A stretch of DNA of 64,000 bases from contig NZ_JARNTX010000005.1 in the NCBI RefSeq assembly GCF_029433095.1, positions 186,001 through 250,000 of the forward strand, given 5' to 3'. This document shows positions 46,780 through 52,584 of the stretch, piece by piece. The stretch comes from Hymenobacter sp. YC55 (lineage in GTDB: Bacteria; Bacteroidota; Bacteroidia; Cytophagales; Hymenobacteraceae). The position numbers were made by a program, and so were the translations under genes. The notes beneath the pieces were generated by a model. It had not been told where the DNA came from and ran no database searches. It saw nothing but the letters and a program-made list of their open reading frames with translations. Position 1 is the first letter of the stretch, and every line of letters begins with the position of its first letter.

Positions 46780-47100
46780 ACGCCAAAGGCTTGTGGTTAG
46801 CGCATTCAACGTGCTATTCAACTCCCATTGATGGTAAACGCGCCTGCATCTTACCGATCCTAATGATTGTCGTTGCGCGTCCTGTTCATGCAACGCGGTT
46901 TCCTCTTCCAGCATTACTATTCTTGCTATGGCATCAAGGAAGTGTGAGTCTACTATCAGTTTATCAAGCAGTTACATTTTGATTGTAATTGCGCAAGCTA
47001 ATTGTTCTTTAATAATACTGCTGATCTATGCTGTTTAAACCTATGAAGGCTCAATTTACATCGTACTCTCTGTCTTGATGCATGTACACAAAAGCCTTAT

Positions 47101-47334
47101 CTATTACAAAAAGCACGAAGGATGGCATTGATGTATATAAAACCCTTAATAAAGTTTTCGTGCTTTTTGTAATAGATAGAGCCGATTAGGGAAGTGAGTT
47201 CTGTGGTTCGTGCTTTTTGTAATAGTTAGCTACAGGATTTTATAAAAGTATTGCGTCAGGCACCACACAATGAACAGTTGATTACAAGGTGCTTACGAAG
47301 CAAAACAACTTGAGGTCATATTACAAAAAGCACG
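47101..47334. repeat. Scattered iterons, right-middle group
   Basis: Reverse copies at 47101-47117 and 47318-47334 and forward copies at 47159-47175 and 47209-47225. All four are of the C subtype (CGTGC, or GCACG in reverse). 47318 has one mismatch at the end. Confidence 0.85.
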
Positions 47335-47531
47335 AAAGGTAATGCCACTCCTAACCAGCTAGCGTTTGTAACGGGTAGCTAAATGTGAGGCTAAACTGTG
47401 GAACGACTGATAAAGCCATATCAGTTGCAGCTTGTTAGGGAGCAAATTCTTGCTTCTATTACCCTGCTTTTTAACTTGATATGTGTTATAGCTCAATAAA
47501 TTATTGATTGACAAACACTTGATTTATCTAT

Positions 47532-47661
47532 CTATTACAAAAACCACGACGTACTCTTCTTGTGAGTATTACAAGAAGCACGAATGCCTATTACAAAAAG
47601 CACGAAGGGTTTTCTAGAGTAACGTAAAAGCGCGGAGCCTCTTGCTATTACAAAAAGCACG
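47532..47661 (-). repeat. Four iterons upstream of rep copy 2
   Basis: Reverse-oriented copies at 47532-47548 (G subtype), 47566-47582, 47588-47604 and 47645-47661 (C subtype). Relative to the rep gene they have the same orientation as the seven-copy array has to copy 1, so the origin is a mirror-image pair. The closest pair is again 22 bp apart. Confidence 0.88.
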
Positions 47662-47732
47662 AATACCTGTTAACGAAATATTTTTTGTGATACTATTGCC
47701 GTACTACCTGCTACTCTCCCCTCCTATTCACT

Positions 47733-48965
47733 ATGCAAGGAGAACTTTTCGTCAGTGATAAGCCGGAGCCCATCAGCAAGTTGGTGGTGCAGCGCAATGA
47801 TTTGGTCAACGCACGCTTTGCATTGACAACCCTGGAAATGCGGTTGTTTATGGCCATGCTCGCTCGCATCAACCGGGAGGATACCGAGTTTCATGAGCTA
47901 CGAATTCCAGTAACGGAAGTGGTGGCTTTGTCGGGGCGCCGGCCGAGTAGCAACGATTATCAGCAGCTAAAAGACATGTGCGCGCTTCTCGCCTCTCGAG
48001 TGATTTACATTGAGCGGCCTAGCAAGAAAAAGTCGAAAAGAGCCGGGCAGACAACTGAAGAAGCACCGAGCTTCTCCAACACTCCCCTAATGGCGTATGC
48101 CGACTATAGCAGCGAGGAGCGGGCGCTGGTAGTACGTTTCAACGACCGGGTGCGCGAGCATCTGTTGCAACTCAATGACGGCAATTTCACGCAGGCCCAG
48201 CTTATGCAGCTGCTGAAGTTGAAGAGTGCCCACTCCTACCGCATTTACTGGTTACTAAAGCAGTATGGCAGTTTCGGTACCCGTACTATCCGGGTCGATG
48301 AGTTGAAGCGGGTTCTGGATCTGGAAGGACAGTACAAGCAATTTCCCCTTTTCAAACTGCGGGTTCTAGACCGAGCCCAGCAGGAGCTTTCGCAAACAAA
48401 CCTAGCGTTTCAATACGAGCTGATCCGCGGCAAAAGCAACAGTGTCGAGGAAATCCGTTTTCATTTCACACCGGTTACCAGCGAAGTTCTTTTGCCTTCC
48501 TTGCCGGCCACTGCTGAGTGGCAAAAGGCGCTCCTGGAAGTGGGGGTTTCGGCTAGTAGCATTGCAGCTATTGGCGAGCTTATTGAGCGAGGTGAGATGG
48601 AGCCCGGCTACGTGCAGTACGTGGTGCAACACCAGCGCAGCAAAAGCAGCGAGGGCAAGATCAAAAGCCTGGCCGGGTCCGTGTTTACCGCCCTTACAAA
48701 AGGGCACTTAGCAGATGAATACCGGAAGGCTATGCAGCGCCAAAAGGGTGCATCTCGTAAGACCTCAGGCAACAAGAGCAGTGCACCCGTATCCCCTATC
48801 CGCTACCGGCTTGAAGAAGCGCAAGCAGCGTACGAACTAATGGCTCGTCAAAAAACGGCCAAGGGTGCTACATTTCAAGAGAACCTAACGCTTGTCTATC
48901 TGTCTCAGGGCTTCCATCAAGAGAAAGATGCTGATGGAGTAGAATGGCTAGTTAAGAGCATTTAG
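47733..48965 (+). CDS. Rep_3/RepB-family plasmid replication initiator (copy 2)
   Basis: 410 residues, clearly paralogous to copy 1: KLVVQRNDLVNARFALTTLEMRLFMAMLARI, SGRRPSSNDYQQL, LKLKSAHSYRIYWLLKQYGSFGTRTI and GQYKQFPLFKLRVLDRA align throughout. The C-terminal region with GELIERGEMEPGYVQYVVQH is almost the same in both. Differences cluster in the loop after the first winged helix (KKKSKRAGQTTEEAPS) and in the far C-terminus. It is transcribed towards parA, with its own iteron cluster upstream. Confidence 0.95.
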   Translation: MQGELFVSDKPEPISKLVVQRNDLVNARFALTTLEMRLFMAMLARINREDTEFHELRIPVTEVVALSGRRPSSNDYQQLKDMCALLASRVIYIERPSKKKSKRAGQTTEEAPSFSNTPLMAYADYSSEERALVVRFNDRVREHLLQLNDGNFTQAQLMQLLKLKSAHSYRIYWLLKQYGSFGTRTIRVDELKRVLDLEGQYKQFPLFKLRVLDRAQQELSQTNLAFQYELIRGKSNSVEEIRFHFTPVTSEVLLPSLPATAEWQKALLEVGVSASSIAAIGELIERGEMEPGYVQYVVQHQRSKSSEGKIKSLAGSVFTALTKGHLADEYRKAMQRQKGASRKTSGNKSSAPVSPIRYRLEEAQAAYELMARQKTAKGATFQENLTLVYLSQGFHQEKDADGVEWLVKSI

Positions 48966-49298
48966 CTCTACACTACTCCTGGTCTTCTGCACAATTATAA
49001 CTTTCGATAAGGGCTATTACTGACCTTTAAGGGGGAGGGACACAGGAACGTTTGTTATAAGTGTAACCTCTAGTTTAGCCTGTAGCTACGATTACTTTCC
49101 TTACATATGTATGCTATTATGTAAAAGCGTATGAACGTAAAAGCGTTTTGCATTCGTATGCCATTATGTGTAAACTCTTATATGTATACGTAGAGATACA
49201 TAAGCGTGTAATTACGCAGAAACAGATAAACGTTTATACGTAAAAATGTAATAACATCCGTGCGTCAAATCTTTTTGTTTCCACACTTGGTTGCATAC

Positions 49299-49342
49299 AT
49301 TCTGTTACGCTAGAACGTATGAACGTTCTAGCGTAACAGAAT
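49299..49342. repeat. Perfect 20-bp inverted repeat with 4-bp loop
   Basis: 49299-49318 (contains TTACGCTAGAACGT) is the exact reverse complement of 49323-49342, separated by ATGA. No T-run follows, so a terminator is less likely than a protein-binding or cruciform site. It lies inside the ACGT-rich field. Confidence 0.8.
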
Positions 49343-49549
49343 ACAATTTTGCCTTCGTTACGCTAAAATCAGCTTGCAAAACTAGTTTTGGGTGCTAATT
49401 CCTAGTGATTGCTCTCATTGGTTCCGATTGTATATATGTAAATGTAAAAACGTATTTACGTATAAACGTACGTTAATAATAAGAGCTTTTTGGATACAAG
49501 AATTCGATCTAAATTCTTGTTAGTATGAGACGAATGTTCTTGTGTGTTT

Positions 49550-49569
49550 ACGTTTATACGTATAAACGT
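49550..49569. promoter_or_regulatory. Perfect 20-bp palindrome ACGTTTATACGTATAAACGT upstream of parA
   Basis: Self-complementary over 20 bp, about 84 bp upstream of the parA start. It is built from the two orientations of the 13-bp repeat seen elsewhere in the field. Likely operator and/or partition site for ParA/RHH protein. Confidence 0.65.
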
Positions 49570-49652
49570 GAGAAAATATATATGTCTTATCGTTTTGACG
49601 TATTTGCGTAAATATCCTTTACTTGCAGCCATACACCTTTAGATTGTCTTTT

Positions 49653-50441
49653 ATGCGAACCCTCTGCTTTTCTAACAACAAGGGTGGGGTAGGGAAAACT
49701 ACCTCTGCTCTTAATGTCGGCTTGGCTTTAGCTCGACGGGGCCACCGAGTGCTGTTCTGCGACTGCGACCCCCAACGTAGCCTTACTATTTCGTTTGAGG
49801 GAGCTGACATCCCAGAGCATGTAGGCATGCTACTCATGCGCAAAGGCGAATTCTCCCTCGACGATATTCACGCAGTGATTCGGCCAGTGGGCGAGAACGT
49901 AGACTTACTGCCTGCTAGCGCCGAAATGGAAGCCAATGAAGCCCAGCTTCCCGGTTGGGATGCAGAACACTCCACTCGGCTAGCTGACATTTTAGAGATG
50001 GTGGCTCCGGAATACGATTATTGCGTAATTGATACCAAAGGCAGCATTGGTACTCTCACCTGGATTGCCTTAGCTGCTACCGACCTACTCTATATCCCTG
50101 TCGACCCCGAGTTTTATGGGTTTGAAGGGTTAACTAACCTAATCAATACCTGCACCCGTTTGCGTCGGCGTATCAACCCGACGTTGCAAGTAGGGGGCAT
50201 ATTCTTCACTAAGTACTCTCCAGCTTACCGAGCTCGCCTGCGCCACGACGTCGTCGATTTGATTAAAGATCATTACGGCAAAGAGGTGCCTGTATTTCAA
50301 ACCACCATTCGCCAAAGCACGGCCATTCCGAACGCTCAAATGGCCGGTACTGGCCTGTTCGATTACGCTCCGGATTCGACGGGAGCAGAAGACTACGAAG
50401 CCTTGACCGACGAAATTTTACTGCACCTCCATGCCAACTAA
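49653..50441 (+). CDS. parA: ParA-family partition ATPase
   Basis: 262 residues from the ATG at 49653, which puts the deviant Walker A motif at the N-terminus as usual (NNKGGVGKTT, Lys15). A TTG at 49623 in frame was not used. Walker A' is DCDPQ (about 37-41) and the Walker B-like strand is YDYCVIDTKGSIG. There is no N-terminal helix-turn-helix domain, so it is a type Ib-like ParA. Type Ib ParAs leave DNA binding at the operator to a small RHH partner, and the next gene encodes one, overlapping by 11 bp. Role: plasmid segregation. Confidence 0.93.
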   Translation: MRTLCFSNNKGGVGKTTSALNVGLALARRGHRVLFCDCDPQRSLTISFEGADIPEHVGMLLMRKGEFSLDDIHAVIRPVGENVDLLPASAEMEANEAQLPGWDAEHSTRLADILEMVAPEYDYCVIDTKGSIGTLTWIALAATDLLYIPVDPEFYGFEGLTNLINTCTRLRRRINPTLQVGGIFFTKYSPAYRARLRHDVVDLIKDHYGKEVPVFQTTIRQSTAIPNAQMAGTGLFDYAPDSTGAEDYEALTDEILLHLHAN

Positions 50442-50910
50442 CTCAGCCAAAACTACGTCGCGGCCGGCGCTGGACCGCTACAAGGACAAACCCCGGCCAA
50501 CCTTATCGGACAACCCGGCCGGCACCCCGCCACCGGTACCCGTTATTGAAGCCTTGCGCGACACGCCACCAAGCCGCCCGGCAGTGGCCGAGGAAAGCGT
50601 ACCAGTAGTTCGCACGCCACAAGTTCAGAGTAGGGGAGAGGCGCGGCCAGTAGCAACTCCAGTAGAAAGCACTGCAACTCCTTCGTCGGTGCCGGAGCAG
50701 GTTCCGTTCAACTCACAGATCAAGTTTGAAACGTATTTGCGCATCAAACAGGCTCAATTCTACGACCGTGTTAAGATCAAGGACCTCACCGATGAGGCTC
50801 TGAACTACTATCTTGACCAGTTCGAAGGGGCAAATACGCCGCTTCCTCCCAAAGTATTGCAGGAAGTGCTCAACCAAGGCAAAATCAAAGGCTATAAGAA
50901 GCGTGGCTAA
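50431..50910 (+). CDS. Ribbon-helix-helix partition partner (ParB/ParG-like)
   Basis: 159 residues. Residues 1-90 are a disordered, Pro/Ala/Thr-rich tail; residues about 92-140 (PFNSQIKFETYLRIKQAQFY, VKIKDLTDEALNYYLDQF) have the strand-helix-helix pattern of RHH DNA-binding proteins. It overlaps parA by 11 bp, so translation is coupled. This is the layout of type Ib partition systems, where a small RHH protein binds the centromere and the disordered tail contacts ParA. Probable binding site: the ACGT-rich palindromes upstream of parA. A strong terminator follows. Confidence 0.75.
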   Translation: MPTNSAKTTSRPALDRYKDKPRPTLSDNPAGTPPPVPVIEALRDTPPSRPAVAEESVPVVRTPQVQSRGEARPVATPVESTATPSSVPEQVPFNSQIKFETYLRIKQAQFYDRVKIKDLTDEALNYYLDQFEGANTPLPPKVLQEVLNQGKIKGYKKRG

Positions 50911-51005
50911 ATCGTAAGTAGAATTACCATCGACTTCTTGGAAGGCATGTTGAGGGTCGCTGCTTTGGTAATGCTACTGCTTGCTTTCTTGAATTATAAA
51001 AGCTG

Positions 51006-51052
51006 AAAGGCTCAGTGAAATCCTTACTAAGTAAAGGTTTCACTGAGCCTTT
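51006..51052 (+). terminator. Terminator of the parA operon
   Basis: AAAGGCTCAGTGAAA (51006-51020) pairs perfectly with 51038-51052 across a 17-nt loop and runs into TTTCTCTTTC. The remaining 183 bp to 51235 has no gene and should hold the promoter of the peptide-oxidase operon. Confidence 0.85.
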
Positions 51053-51235
51053 CTCTTTCGAGTTTGGGTATTTAAAAGAAGTGTTGATCTGCTCACCCTA
51101 AATAGATGGCTTGAACCCAGACGAGAGCCTGCCATACTAGAACAAAATAGCAAGGTCTTAAAACGGCATGCAACTTCTGTATAAGCAAGTGGCTCTTCTA
51201 GGAGAAGAACCTCACCTACTCAAAACTATACACTT

Positions 51236-51403
51236 ATGAAGCTGCCCAAAGTTTTACTCGGTGCCATATTGGTTGGTATAACTGTGCAAACAACGAGTTG
51301 CACAAAGAAGGACGCCCCAGAACCCAATGGGGAGAATGTTGGCAAGAAGGGCAAAGAAGAAGCTAAAGTACCCTTCAACTGCCCGGCTTGCGGCATGGGA
51401 TAA
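51236..51403 (+). CDS. Candidate RiPP precursor peptide with C-terminal CPACGMG core
   Basis: 55 residues. Residues about 5-20 are a hydrophobic signal segment (VLLGAILVGITV) ending in TTSC (Cys22), lipoprotein-like although the -3 position is Thr rather than Leu. A charged linker (about 23-44, Lys/Glu/Asn rich) follows, and the peptide ends FNCPACGMG with Cys49 and Cys52. The stop is 9 bp before a DUF692/MNIO oxidase gene. Known MNIO substrates (methanobactin, 3-thiaglutamate precursors, bufferins, chryseobasin) are small peptides with C-terminal Cys motifs next to the oxidase gene. CxxCGM also resembles copper sites such as those of NosL. Copper binding is inference; it could alternatively be an unmodified small lipoprotein. 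Confidence 0.75.
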   Translation: MKLPKVLLGAILVGITVQTTSCTKKDAPEPNGENVGKKGKEEAKVPFNCPACGMG

Positions 51404-51412
51404 GCGGATCAA

Positions 51413-52564
51413 ATGCATCCTGATTCAGCGATGGAAAAGCAGCCAACCATTCTATCTTCGATTGCCTGTAATTTAGACGCAAATATTCTGTCGGCGGCAT
51501 TTCCATTGCTGGAAGAAGGCAAAGTTGAGGCCCTGGAGTGGTCTTTTGACACGCTCTATTGGGCCGAGCAAGTTCCTGATTGGTTTACGGAACTACTAAG
51601 CGCTTATAGCGAGCAGAAAAGACTGATCGGCCATGGCGTGTTCTTTTCTTTGCTGTCGAGTAGGTGGACCAAAGAGCAGCAGCAATGGCTGCAGAAGCTA
51701 CAGCAGTTGTCGCTGGAGTTCAACTTCGATCATATTACCGAGCATTTTGGCTTTTTTACGGGTCAAAACTTTCATTACGGCGCGCCCCTTCCCATACCGT
51801 ACACAGATATTACTTTGCGTATTGGGCAGGACAGGCTGAAGAGAATTTACGAGGCCTGCCAGTGCCCGGTGGGGCTGGAAAATTTAGCGTTTGCTTACTC
51901 ACTTGATGAGGTAAAGCAACACGGTGAATTTCTGGAAAAGTTAATTGAGCCAGTGAATGGCTTCGTCATTCTCGACCTGCACAACCTGTACTGCCAGCTC
52001 CACAACTTCTCGGTTTCATACGACGAATTGATAGCTCTCTACCCCATGGATCGGGTGCGGGAAATCCATATCTCGGGAGGCAGTTGGGAGGACTCAGCGC
52101 TAGGTCCCGATCAGAAAGTAAGAAGAGATACCCACGACGATTCTGTGCCGAAAGAGGTATTTCAACTTTTGGAGCGTACGATATGCAGGTGCCCCAACTT
52201 GAAATATGTGGTGCTGGAGCAATTAGGAAACGGCCTGAAAACGGAAAGCAGCAGAACCCTATTCCGCCACGATTTTTTGGAAATGGAGAGGATCGTGAAG
52301 CTGAATGCAAGCAGCTTATCTACACGCCCGAACGAGTTGTTTCTACCACCACAGCTTCTTCTGACTGGCCCCGCGGTAGAAGACGAGCCGCTTTATGAGC
52401 AGCAGTTGCAACTTTCGCAGATTTTGGAAACAGCTCCTTCCCTCGAAAGGGCCCGGCAACTGTTAGCTGCTTCCTCACTGGCTCAGAGCGATTGGAAAAT
52501 AGAAAGCTGGGAGCCGTACATGCTGGAAACCGCCATCCACATTGCCCAGAAGTGGAAGAAGTAA
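51413..52564 (+). CDS. DUF692 / MNIO-family peptide-modifying oxidase
   Basis: 383 residues. The TIM-barrel core (about 10-300) shows metal-ligand positions typical of multinuclear non-heme iron oxidases: His74 (GHGVFFS), His107 and Glu110/His111 (FDHITEHFGFF), Glu156 (VGLENLAF), Asp188 and His190 (LDLHNLY), His219 (EIHISGGS), His241/Asp242 (DTHDD) and Glu269 (VVLEQLG). In this family iron clusters oxidise cysteine side chains of precursor peptides. About 80 residues beyond the core (300-383) are mostly helical and may replace the separate partner protein (MbnC/TglI/DUF2063-like) that is not encoded nearby. Start ATG 51413; 51431 is an alternative. It pairs with the upstream peptide gene. Confidence 0.88.
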   Translation: MHPDSAMEKQPTILSSIACNLDANILSAAFPLLEEGKVEALEWSFDTLYWAEQVPDWFTELLSAYSEQKRLIGHGVFFSLLSSRWTKEQQQWLQKLQQLSLEFNFDHITEHFGFFTGQNFHYGAPLPIPYTDITLRIGQDRLKRIYEACQCPVGLENLAFAYSLDEVKQHGEFLEKLIEPVNGFVILDLHNLYCQLHNFSVSYDELIALYPMDRVREIHISGGSWEDSALGPDQKVRRDTHDDSVPKEVFQLLERTICRCPNLKYVVLEQLGNGLKTESSRTLFRHDFLEMERIVKLNASSLSTRPNELFLPPQLLLTGPAVEDEPLYEQQLQLSQILETAPSLERARQLLAASSLAQSDWKIESWEPYMLETAIHIAQKWKK

Positions 52565-52584
52565 CCAAAGGCCCTAACCCTCTC

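Larger units (their letters stand above)
46011..47732. other. Replication origin region between the two rep genes
   Basis: 1.72 kb with no credible gene, packed with a 17-bp iteron of consensus CGTGSTTTTTGTAATAG (S = G or C). About 19 copies with at most two mismatches were counted, in both orientations: one ordered array near copy 1, a scattered middle group, and a cluster near copy 2. A DnaA box and AT-rich stretches are present. This is a typical iteron-type plasmid origin, with the unusual feature of two flanking initiator genes. Confidence 0.9.
49135..49601. repeat. ACGT-rich repeat field between rep copy 2 and parA, candidate centromere
   Basis: By my count 14 ACGT tetranucleotides lie in about 470 bp, far above chance for AT-rich DNA. 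The longer unit TACGTATAAACGT occurs at 49457 and 49557, and its reverse complement ACGTTTATACGTA at 49230 and 49550. The region (48966-49652) has no gene. Position directly upstream of parA fits a parS/parC-type site for the RHH partner protein. Confidence 0.6.

Noticed and set aside
46764..46982. 72-codon frame in the origin
   Set aside because: It begins inside an iteron, has no domain and no conserved composition.
46112..47661. Possible CRISPR array
   Set aside because: The repeats are only 17 bp, occur in both orientations, have irregular spacing and lie between rep genes with no cas genes; they are iterons.
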